Shown here: piece by piece, positions 1-11,500 of the stretch
How positions within the stretch are numbered: position 1 is the stretch's first letter
Layout of the letters: every line of letters begins with the position of its first letter
DNA from: Megamerina dolium
Lineage: Eukaryota > Arthropoda > Insecta > Diptera > Megamerinidae
Direction: 5' to 3'
Assembly: GCA_963854835.1 (NCBI GenBank)
Contig: OY978526.1
Span: forward strand, 10,433,277-10,497,276
DNA: 64,000 bases
Translations under genes and position numbers: made by a program
The notes under the pieces: model-generated
Told to the model about the DNA's origin: nothing
Seen by the model: the letters and a program-made list of their open reading frames with translations, nothing else
The model's database searches: none

Positions 1-74
1 CTCTACTCTCTTCAAAATGCTTGCTGACTGCTTCTGATATTTGATATGAGACGCGGTTACGTTCTAAATATATA

Positions 75-1020
75 CAGGGTGATTTTTTAGCAACTTTCTT
101 TTTGGCAACACGGTTTTTGGTTACTCAGTTGTTTTCGTGTAAAATGTTACTGTCAAATATGTTCAGTTTGGTCTATAATTTAACCATGAATCGACTTACA
201 AACGAACAACGCTCGCAGATCTCTGTTCTGCTCTGTTACACTGTTTTGCGGAAGGATTTGGGTGTAAAACCTTTTAAAATACAGCTGGTGCAAGAATTGA
301 AGCCACACGACCTAAAAACAGCTAACTTTTGGTGAATGGGCGCTGGGAAAGTTGAATGAAGATCCAGCGACAAAGCTCATTTCTGGTTGAATGGATACAT
401 GAACAATAAAAATTGCCATATTTGGTGTGAACGGCAGCCAGAAGCATTGCAAGAACTGCCAACGCATCACGAAAAATGCATTATTACTGTGAATGGCGAG
501 CGCTACCGTGTGATGATTACAGACTTTTTTTTGCCCAAAATGAAAGAGCTGGACTTGGCTGATTATGTGGTTTCAACAAGACGGTGTCACATGCGATACA
601 GCACGCGAAACATTGGCCCAATTGAGAGGCGAGTTCGGTGAACAGTTTATTTCACGTTTGGGGCCGGTCAATTGGCCGCCTAGATCGTGCGATTTAATGC
701 CTTTAGACTATTTGTGGGGCTATGCTAAGGCTCATGTCAATAGCGACAAGCTCGCAACGGTTGACGCACTGGAAGCCAATATTGAAGAATTTATTAGTGA
801 GATACCGGCCGATATGTTGGAGAGAGTATGCCAAAATTTAACCCAGCGTATGAACCATCTGAAGCGCAACCGCGGTCAACATTTATATGAAGTCATCTTT
901 AATCATTGAATAGTCCATAGATCGTTCTATCGACTAAAATAAAGATTTCAAACATTTCTGTAAATTGTATGTGTTTTTTTTTTTTTAATCAAATTCGAAG
1001 CTTCTTAAAAAATCACCCTG
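75..1020 (+). mobile_element. rosa-like DD41D Tc1/mariner element, internally deleted
   Basis: Inverted ends CAGGGTGATTTTTTAG and CTTAAAAAATCACCCTG are flanked by TA on both sides; 946 bp. The transposase remnant runs from ATG 186 (MNRLTNEQRSQI) to 909. It has lost much of the HTH and first catalytic region and is broken by stops and frameshifts. The C-terminal part is intact from MWFQQD at 565: the Asp of QQDG and the Asp of LMPLDY are separated by 41 residues. DD41D defines the rosa group of mariner-like elements known in tephritids. It lies in the intron after the last visible exon, opposite to gene orientation. Inactive. Confidence 0.85.
186..909 (+). pseudogene. Broken DD41D transposase
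   Basis: Translation matches pieces of a rosa-type transposase in three frames. The N-terminal HTH start is present, then a jump to a fragment like LNGYMNNKNCHIW, then TVNGERY-like sequence. A continuous C-terminal block from 565 to 909 ends HLYEVIFNH. Large internal deletions, in-frame stops and a frame change near 565 rule out function. Confidence 0.8.
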
Positions 1021-2219
1021 TATTTATATTGAATGTATGTATCATGAGGCAGACTTGAAGCCAAACCACTGGAATTGCTTTAATTATAAAATGTTTGCGT
1101 TTGAGAAAAAAATATGAAAAAATTATGTATTTTATAAATTAAATAACATATAAAAAATAAAAAAAAAAAACGAAATAAACAACTCTTCTTTCCTTATTTT
1201 AAATCCTTCGAAGTTTATAAGTAAATACGACCTAAATATATTTATCATTTTATATTATTCTTGTTATATACATATGTATGTAAATAGATTAGTGTGTGTG
1301 AGTTTTGTGAGGAGAGACAGCAAGAGAGCAAGAGTGAGAGAGCAAAAAACAAATAGTTCTAAGAAGGAATTGTTAATTCAAAGTATTAATAGTTATAGAG
1401 CGCTGTGGAAAGAAGGACTTCAAACATACTTGTTAGGTAATAAGACGAAATGAAAATGAAAAAAAAAAAAAAAGGAAAATTGAAATTATAAAACAAAAAT
1501 TTTGATAAAGAATAAAATTAAATCGCTTATGAACTTACAATTTTGAGAATGCGTACTGCGTTATGGACGACAATACACATGCCCATATAGTACAACAACT
1601 TGCCACCCTCACGGCATATTGCACGAAGTATTTCTTACTGTAAATGTTTCAATTCAACATCTATTTGTTTGTTTGATTGTTTGATTGATTGAGTTTGATT
1701 GTAACATGGAACAATACGAATACAATAACAATAATAACGACAATTATTATAAATATTTAATATATACGAGTAATAGTATGTATGTATATGTAGGTGTAGG
1801 TACATACGAGTATGTAAAATCATATTAACTAGGATGATAAATTTCATAACATTTATGGGATACAAAATAAAATCAATGAATGTACGCTAAATGTATGTGT
1901 GTGAGTATTTTGGCACTCGTCACTTTTTTAGTTTTTTTTTTTTTTTAATTTGACTAAATAAATTACAATATAAGTAACGAACAATGTGTGTGTGTGTGTG
2001 TATGTATCATACATAGGTGTAGTCTAATGAAAAACGTAATGATGATAGAATACAATTATTATAGGAGTATTGTATGCGCTTAATCAAGTATCACAATAAA
2101 ACTTAAATCATAACGAAGAAACCAAATGAACGTGCTCACGGTGGTCACATGGACTCGCAAAAGAAAAAACGAACATAAATTGCATGGAAAATTGTATTGT
2201 TGACTTGGGGGAATCTTAC
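1021..2219. other. Intronic sequence with candidate cassette exon and simple repeats
   Basis: AT-rich DNA downstream of the last recognised exon. Apart from the candidate exon at 1539-1637 it holds homopolymer runs, GAGA-type purine runs near 1312-1345, and a (TG)n tract near 1984-2001. No continuation of the sixth zinc finger was recognised. Confidence 0.6.
1539..1637 (-). CDS. Candidate 99-nt cassette exon
   Basis: Bounded by a good acceptor (AACATTTACAG) and donor (AAATT|GTAAGT) on the minus strand. It is visibly richer in GC than its flanks. Entering in phase 2, as required by the preceding exon, it is open for all 33 codons and leaves in phase 2. It could therefore be included or skipped without a frame change. 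Inclusion would change the Lys after CKVCG to Asn and insert a Cys- and aromatic-rich segment, disrupting finger 6. It resembles no domain I know. A chance match, or another kind of conserved element, remains quite possible. Confidence 0.35.
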
Positions 2220-2593
2220 TTGCCGCACACCTTGCAGGGATAGTCACTGTCCTTGTTAGTGATTTGATCTTTATGGGAACTGCTGGTGGTGTTGTTGTTG
2301 TTGTTGTTACTGTGTTGGCCAATTGTGGTGGCGGTGGCGGTAGCGGTGGTCGAGGTGGTGTTGTTGTTATTATTATTATTATTGTTATTGCCCAATTGCG
2401 TTGTACATGCGGTGGTTGTGTTGCTGTTGTTTGTGATTATAACATTATTATTGTTATGAGTATTTATAGCTGTTTGATTGCTGTGATTGCTGTTGTTGTT
2501 GTTGTTGTTGTTATTGTTGTTGTTGTGATTGGCATTTCTGCCATAGGTGTGAATGCGGGTATGACCATGCAGAGCTGCTTTCGAGCTGAAACT
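2220..2593 (-). CDS. Coding exon: finger 5 end, poly-Asn linker, first half of finger 6
   Basis: The acceptor is AAATTGCAG and the donor is GGCAA|GTAAGAT; phase 0 in, phase 2 out, 374 nt. It begins SFSSKAALHGHTRIH, giving H1852 and H1856 of finger 5. An Asn/Thr-rich linker with several poly-Asn runs follows. It ends in DYPCKVCGK, the first half of finger 6. The missing half should be in the next exon, which was not found with confidence in the remaining 2.2 kb and is probably beyond the left edge. Confidence 0.9.
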
Positions 2594-5500
2594 CTGCAAT
2601 TTGCAAATGTAATAGATAACACAAAAGCATATATCAGAAATAGCATGTAGTAGTAGCAGAAGAAGAAGAAGAAGAGGAGGAAGAAAAAAATGTAATGGAA
2701 GAGAAAGTAAAAGGGCAAGTTATGAATATAGAAAAACGTATTTAATGTATGTATTCATGTTGTCAATTCGATATTATATACATATTAGGGCGCTTCTGTT
2801 ATGAATTGTTTCCAAAAAAAAAAAAAACTCTGAAAATTACTTATAATTAGCCTATCGACAATACAGAACGTAATAATTTTTGAATTTTTAGTAATTATCA
2901 TCATTCCATTGTACCTAAAGTACCATAGCAAACCTTTTGTTCCATACAAACCCCACATTTTATTTACCAGGTGTACAAGCTTAAATCCGCTGTTTGCTCG
3001 TAGATGGCGTTAGTGAGCATATTGAGCCATTATCGACTGTGCATACTTTTTTTTATGAGTTCGACACCTGTTTATATCAATTAGTAAACATCATCAGTGA
3101 TTTCATACAACAACATACATTTTTCCTCGTGCCAGAAAAAGAGCATATGCGGGAAGCTCTACTTTTTTGTTTCAATTTGAAGAAATCTGCTGCTGAGTCG
3201 CATCGAATGCTTGTGGAGACAGTGCGCTATCGGAAACCACTTGCAGAGACTGGTTTCGTCGGTTCAAAGAAGGCCATTTTGACTTGAGTGACAAGAAGCG
3301 TGAAAATAGACCCACAAAATTTGAGGACGATAATTTGCAGGCTCTTTTGGATGAGGACGACACCCAATCGCAAAAAATGCTTGCCGAACAGTTAGGTGTT
3401 ACTCAACAAGCCATTTCCATACGTTTACGAGCCATGGGGAAGGTTCAAAAATTTGGGAAATGGGTACCCCATTAATTGAACGATAGGTAGATGGAGCGAC
3501 GCCAAAACACATGCGAAATCTTGCTTACTAGACAAAAAAGAAAGTCGTTCCTGCATCTTGTGGTGACTTGCGATGAAAAGTGGATATACTTTGAGAATCC
3601 TAAACGAAAAAATCGTGGGTCGATCCCGGCCAACCAACATCTTCTTCTCCAAGACCAAATCGCTTTGGACGCAAAACGATGCTGTGCGTTTGGTGGGATC
3701 AGCAGGGTGTCATCTACTATGAGCTGTTGAAAGCTGATGAAACTGTCAATGCTCACCGCTACCACCAACAACTGGTGAATTTGCACCGTGCTTTGAGTGA
3801 AAAAAGGCCTAGTTATGAACAAAGACATGAGAAGCTGATTTTTCTCCACGACAACGCTCCATCGCACACGTCAAAACTGATCCAAAACAACTTGGACACA
3901 CTCAATTGAGAGGTGCTACCTCATCCCGCTTATTCACCAGACCTGGCCCCTTCTGAATATCACCTTTTTTCGTCGATGGGTCACACGCTCGCCGAACAGC
4001 ACTTCGATTCGTATGAAGACGTCGGAAAATGGCTTGACGAATGGATTGCCTCGAAAAATGTGGAATACTTTTGGCATGGTATACACAAATTGACCGAGAG
4101 ATGGGAAAAATGTATAGCTAGTGCGGGAAAATACATTGAATAAATTAATTTTTGGCTTCCTATGAAAAAAAATGCAGATTTATGCTTGTACACCTGCTTT
4201 ATTGCTAATTTTAGAATATTCTAGAAATCATTATCAAGTAAGCCAACGATTCTTTTAATGCCGAAACCTCAAAAACATTACAATTCATACATTACATGCA
4301 TGTTACACTATCATCAACAATGAGCAAAGAGCAAATTTATCTTTTCTCCAATAAGGATCAGTAGTCATTGTCTCACAGGTCCTCGTGTGGATAGAATAGG
4401 CCTAGACCGCCTTACTCAAATGAAACTGTCGATAGAGTCACTCAAACAAATGTGTCGCCTGCCCTGTATTATTAAGAAATCTAACACGATATCTGGATCA
4501 TTACTATCTGGACGAATTTGTCTCACCTTCTAAAATATCTAAAAATGAAAGCTCAGTGGTTACACTAACCTAGCCTAGCCTATGGAAAGAGCAATTACAA
4601 TGTAATTGGTGAATTTACTAATCGAAAGGCTCCGAATATAAAAAACACTAAGCAGTTCGCAACGTGGGAACCAACTTAGCTTAAAAGCAAATGTCATCAA
4701 CTTACCGCCGAACAATCGGGAACCTCACAAACATATGGCTTCACATCTATACTGGGTGTGGTGGTACTGACTGTTTCTGTCTTCAGATGTGACACCTTAT
4801 AGTCCACACACAATTTCTTCCAGAAATAGTACATCTGTACGCACTCACCCGTGGTTTTAGTATTCAACTAAAAGTGAAACATAAATATTTAATCAATCAT
4901 CAATCATCGTGTCCACAGAAACTTACCTCTAAAGCAATTTTACTAAAATCTTTGCCATGCTTCTCAAGACCTTTGAGAAACATTTCCAGCTCATGGGCGG
5001 TCCACTTAATGTGAAATGAATTCGATTGTGCTTGCAGCAATGTCAATACTGCTGATGCAGTATTACCTTCCGATTTTAGTAGAGTCTGTAAAGCCACCTC
5101 TTCCGAATGACTACCCATGGGTACGGCGGACGATTTACTTAGATCAATGTAACGCATCAGTATCTTCTCATCTGTTTGTACAGCTGGATTCCACATCTGC
5201 TCAGCGCTGACGGTCTCATGTATGTCAGACTCATCACGTTCTTTACATGCTGGTATATGCGCTTGATATGCTGAGCCCAGATTTACTTTGGATTCGTCAG
5301 AGAAATCAACCAAACCCACTGGATCGTCAAAGTCATCATCGAATGTATCAAACGATATTAGGCCAGTACCCAATTCTTTGCGTACATTACAATAAAGGCC
5401 CATTCCCTTGCGATCTGGATTCAGTATCGGTGCTGGGGTGTAGTGAGTCCGTGACGGTTTACGCAATTTGGAGCGGTACGGTGACAAGGCGTGATATTTG

Positions 5501-8500
5501 GAGTAAATGTGCGGTATGTTGTTATCGTGTGAACCGTTCGCTCGCAGTCGTCGCTTCAGTATGGAATTAGTCTGATTGGACAGTGGTTGTAGGGTGGAAA
5601 TCACCGTTGCAGGTATCGGAGATGTGAAAGTAATGCTTTGTACCGGTGGCACACCAATTGTGCTCGTGCTTGTGCTTGTGCTGGTTGTGGTAAAATAAAT
5701 ATTGGCATCTGTTGTGGATTCGGTGATGTTTGAGCTGGTTGTCAAAATGTTACAAATATTGATGGATTGTGAGCTCAGATTAATCTCTTCTCTATCGGTG
5801 GAGCCAGTGTAAATAATGGGTTGCATCATGGCAGCCTCAATGCTACTGACACTCTGAATTGCAGACGCTTCTATGAACTGTGGTTGAGTTTGTACTTGAG
5901 GTGGTGGTAGATTTTGAACATTGTATTGGAGATGTGTAGCTGTTGCCGTTGCAGTCGAAAGCGGTACAATGATTTGATTGGATATAAAATTACTTGGCTG
6001 CTGTTGCTGCTGCTGCAGTTGTTTTACATCTTGTGGCTGCTGGTGACGCGATTCGATATGTTGTGTGTAGAGAGTTGGTTGCTGTTGCGCCTGTTGCTGT
6101 ACCTGAATTTGTTGTGGTACTTGCAATATCTGCTGCTGCTGTTGCTGCAAACGTTGCTGTCCAAAATCTCTGGGTGATGAAGACAGCAATGGATCTTCCG
6201 AATTTGGCATCATATGCGATTGCAAGCCCAAACCAGGCAGATAATAAAGATCGATAATATTCTCTCCCTGTGTCTCACAATTCAAATTCATATTTTCCTC
6301 GGGCAAAACTTCGCGCAACACCTCTTTGACCTCTTCAGCCGAACCGATGCCACTGGTGAAGAAAGATTCGGAGAGCGGTGAAGTGGTATTACGTGAATCA
6401 TTCAGAAACTCCTGATCCTCATCCAAAAATGATAGATTCGTTTCGGCGAACTCACGCAAATCACACTCTGTGTCATTTTGATTTGCCGCATTCAATAGAT
6501 CTTCAACTTTGATGGGTACATCGAAAGCAGACTCTTCTAGAACATTCTTCAATTTCAGAATCTTTTCGTTATCGGACAATTCATGCTCAGTTTTGAAATA
6601 TGTTGCTTCGCTGTGTGCGTGCCCCAGGAAATCGGTGCTACACTTCTCACCAAAGAATGCATTATTCGAGTCGGCAAAGTGATGATTATCCTCAATGTAC
6701 GGTGATGATTGTGTGACATTTTCATGACTAGAAGGTGGTGTTGGATAAGACAGAGGCGAGTCCATCGGTGATGACATGCCACCTAATTGATGTTTCAGAT
6801 CTGTCGGTAGCGTAAGACTATTCGCACGAATGCTTGTCACCGCTTGTATTTGCGAACTGTTCTGCATGATGATTTCTTTGGAATGGAATTGTTGGAAAGT
6901 GGGCAGACTGGTGGGTAATGTCGTATTAATTGTGGCTGGTATATTAGAGATGACATTCGAAATCGCAGAATCGACTGTGTTCGCTTCACTTTTAATTTTG
7001 ATCAGCTGATCAGCTTGTATGTCATCCGAGCTGTGACTGACCAATGTAAAGTGTTCGGAATGTTCGCTTTTTATGCGTTCGACATCATCGCTAAGCAGTT
7101 GCATTGAATCTACAGTTTGCAGAAGCATTTCCGTATCGGATACATTGTAGACTTCGGCATCGTCGAACAAGCCGACCGTATCACTGCTGTATGTGACCGT
7201 GTATATGTCACCGGCAGCACTGTCACTGCTCTGTGAAATGGTTAGGGACAACGGAGTCGCATCGGACAAAGAAATACTTGCTGGCGTGGAGGAGCGTGAT
7301 GAAGAACTTTCTGCATTCTTGCATTTGGTGGGCACAACTTGAACATCGGATGGAATAATCACTGTCCGATTATTATTCGTAATGATTTGACGCGCCGTTG
7401 CCACAGCAGCTGATGCACTGTTGTTGTGATTGTGGATGATATTGTTGTTGCTGGCAATGTTTGTACTAATTTGCGGCTTCTTGGCTGTTACAGCTATTCG
7501 AGTGCCGCGTTTTAAAAGCTCAATGAGCGTGGAATCTTTTGGATCGGTTGAAGTGCCCTTCGTAGTCGTTGTGTTTGTCGTTGATATCGTTTTGATCGTT
7601 GACGGAATTATCGTTGAGCTCGTTGGCATTGTGGTGTGTGCTGTAGTGCCCACACCCACACTTACGTTGTTCACTGTCTTTTGTTGCTTTGTGCTGAATA
7701 TTTCTATGCTCTGTGGCAGTCCAATCTGCTGTATGCTTAGGCTACCACCAGCACCCTTGATTGTTGTTGCTGCGGGCAGAATAGTTGTATGCGTTACTGT
7801 ATTATTGTTGCTAGTGCCGTTGTTATTAGTGGCACCGTTTAATGTGGAGTGTATTTTTGGATTAAGGAAACTCTCCAGATCACTAATTGATCGTCGGATT
7901 GTGGTTGAGCTGGCTATGCTACCGGGTGGTGCCGGAACTACAAAGGCACCCTGTAAATAAAGATGCAGATTTGTATTAATTAAACTTATAACGTTATGCT
8001 AGCACATTACCTTATTTAGATCTTTGCTGCGTTTGCTAATAATTTTCTCTTCGATGAGAGCGCGCACTCCAATACTGGCCGTTTGTAATGGTGGGCCGCT
8101 TGGCTCCTTTTTCTCTGCCTTCTTTGTCTCTGGATCCTTTTTGAAATAGCCACCATGCAAGCGCATATGCCCATTCAGGGCGGGTATATTTTTGAATTTA
8201 CGATGGCACAAATTACACTCGACCGGCTTCTGATCAATTTTTACTATATTCAATAGGTGCGGATTAATTGCGGTAACCAACTGTTGTTGTTGTTGCTGTT
8301 GTTGTTGATTGTGTTCATCATCTTTGACCTCGACGAGTGTTGTCGTCGTTGCCGGCACTAATGCCGAAGACGCTCCAGCAGTTGTCGTGCTGGACAATGA
8401 GTCGGATGTTGTTGCTTCATCCACGGTGATCGAAACGTTTTGTGAGCTATTCAGCTGCCATTGTGTTTAGAGATAAATGCAAATTAATCTGAATGCAAAT

Positions 8501-11500
8501 ATTCTGACTGAAATAATCTTACCAATTGCATATTCCAAGTACGTGGTCTCGTGGGAATAGGAGTATGCGATGCAGTGGATTGCGTAGAACCGCTGGCATC
8601 AACTTTGTACGAGTTCACACTGGTCGGCGATGAGACCGTAACTTGAGCACTAGTCTGTTTGGTTTGCTGCATTATCTTGCTGATCAAATCGAGTTGTTCC
8701 CGCGTTAGTCCCTCACTCTCGATATGGGTGTCGGTCAGAGCGATTGTTGGCGATGCAGCAGACGAGGTCGAAGGCGATGTGGGAGACAAGAGAGTGACAC
8801 CAGTTTTAATCGGTAAATTTATAGCTTTAATCTGATCTTCGGTTAGAGCAATACCAGTTGATGCATCGACAATTGTGCCGCCTGTTGATATATATGTACG
8901 AATGCAAGTGGCACCGTCCGGTGAACTTGCATCACCTAGATGAATAGAGCACATAGAATTAATTACGATTTCATTTACATCTCAAGCCATAGGAGATTCT
9001 CACCACTTGCAGTGGCCGGTGATAAACTTAGGCCCGTTGGCGTTCCAGCAGTGGGTGAAAGTGTTTGATTTTGTGGTGTTATAATGCCAGCATGATGATT
9101 TTCAGTATGACGTCGCAATGAGCGTGCATCACAGTATGATTTTCCACAGCCCTCTGCTTTACATTCATAGGGTTTTTTATTACGATGAGTCATCATATGG
9201 CCATTTCTAGAGAAGACAAAATGCGCATGTAGTATCTAAGCAAATAATCGCACAGACATGCCACAAAAAAAAGAAATACACTTACAGATGATCTTGTCGC
9301 TTAAATGCTTTTGAGCACATCGCACAAACGTATTTCCGTTCGTCGCTGTGCGTCAATTTATGTTTGGCCAAAGCAGATGCATTTCCAAATATCTTACTGC
9401 AAATCTGTAGACGACATGTGAACAACAACAACCAAATTTGTATAATAAAATTTTCTTGTCGACTCTTTGTAATTATGGATAAATAATCTTCTTATACGAT
9501 TATTTATCTTCGAATACATATAATTAAATTATGTTAATTAATACATATTTTGCAAGTAGACAGCAATATCCCTATTATGTTGTTATTGTATATATTTAAA
9601 AAAAAAAGGGCAAATGCAAAAAATACAAAAATTAAGAAAAAAATGAAATATTTCAGAAAAAAAAAATAAAACAAAATTCTAGTAAAATTACTAAACGACT
9701 CATGTGAAATACTTTGCTTTGCCAAAAAGATATTTTCTGTAAAATTTTGAAACCACAAATGACAGCAGCAACATCAGCCACAACAACAAAAGGGTGTTTT
9801 ACGATGCATTCGTGGAATTTTTATGATTATTTATAACACATTTTAAAAGTAAATAGCCACACAAAAGAAAAACAAACCTAACAAAAAAAAAAAAAAACAG
9901 CCAGCCAGCCCCCCGTCAATCAGTCACTCATATGTAATTTTTGCTTTTATGTCAAAATGTAAATAAGTAAATTTAAATTTGAATAAAATCGAAATTGTTT
10001 CATTTTTACTACACATATCAAATCGTACTAAGTGAACGATGATGACTGCACAATGGCACTTGCTCTCGTCATACATATGTATGTACTACAAGTGATTTCT
10101 TGTAATGCGAAGCCTAAAAATTAATTCAGTAAATTTTTATGCGCCTTAATATCCTTACATTTAAAGTGTCCATATATTGTATGATTATTTAAATGCCTAC
10201 CCTTCTACATCATTATAATTTTATATTAGTAAAATATTCACATATTTCTTGAATGAATTTTTACAATTTCATATTGGCAGTCTATTTATAAATGCTTATG
10301 ATATAATAACATAATTATATTTTGAATGGGTTAAACATATGCAATTCATTAATGTTCATGTCTGCCCTTTGAAATTGAGTTACGGTACCATCTGCGCTAT
10401 TATACATTCGTACGAAATGCCGGTAAATCTAGTGAGAGAAATTACTACTAGGGTTGCGTTTTATACTTTTTTTTTTTTTAAATATGAAAATGCATTTGGT
10501 TATCATAAAAAATGACTTTATTGTTCTTCAAGGTATTTTCCATGAAGGTTTATATACTTTTGCATGCGCTTAAATCAATTGTTGAAGTACTTTTGCCACT
10601 CCGACTGAGACACCTTCAAAATATAGTTTTTGTTAGGTTTGGCTCATCTTGGAGGACGCACATGGTCGATTGCTTTTTTGATTCGTCAACTGTCACGATC
10701 TTATAAACGCCTTTTGAAGCACCGCGATCGAATTTATCTATTATTCTTTTGCACCAATCGACACGAGACTTTTTTTTTTTTTGGGGCGATTGTTAAATTA
10801 TGCGGGATCCAACGAGAACAAATCTTTCTGAAAGCTAAGTGTTCATTTAATATCGAATGCACGGAGGTGAAACTAATGCCCAAGGATGCCTCTATCTTAC
10901 GATATGTCACATGACGATCTTTCGTTATCAGTTAACGCACAGCATCGATGATTTCTGGCACAATGACAGATTTTGGACGACATTCACGAAATTCGTCCTG
11001 GAGCGAATGGTGAAATTGTTTGGAAGGTTGGGGCTTCATCACCAAATACTGCATGAAAACAATTGAAGCACTGTTGTTGAGATAATTCACTTCGAAAATC
11101 GTAAAAAATCATAGCTCGAAAATGTTCACGAGTTAAATCCATATTTTTACCGAGATGAATTTTTCAAATCACTGTGAACAACACAAACAGCGCTTGTACA
11201 TCAAAACGTCCTGAGTACGTTTATGCTAAAAAATGTCAAACTTTCCAATGGAAATGTCAGATTTGACGAAAACGTACTAGATCGTACCTACACTGAATAC
11301 CAGTCGGAGCGAGGGACTGTTATCATACAATGTTTAGTCTCAGACTCAGTCATATGGCTCATTATCGATACGAGAACTTTACAAGCTCTTGTCAACTTTT
11401 AGATACGAATGAGTGAGAAAGACTCTTAACATATTTTGATATGTTGAAGTTAATTTTTTACTATTTTTAACAAATTATTTAATAAAAAGCCATCAATCAA

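Noticed and set aside
1539..1650. Alternative minus frame EILRAICREGGKLLYYMGM across the candidate exon
   Set aside because: Looks protein-like, but from the best acceptor it begins with a TAA and does not match the phase of the preceding exon.
2264..2650. Plus-strand frame rich in Val and Gly
   Set aside because: Antisense shadow of the poly-Asn linker exon; it is only GTT/GGT repeats.
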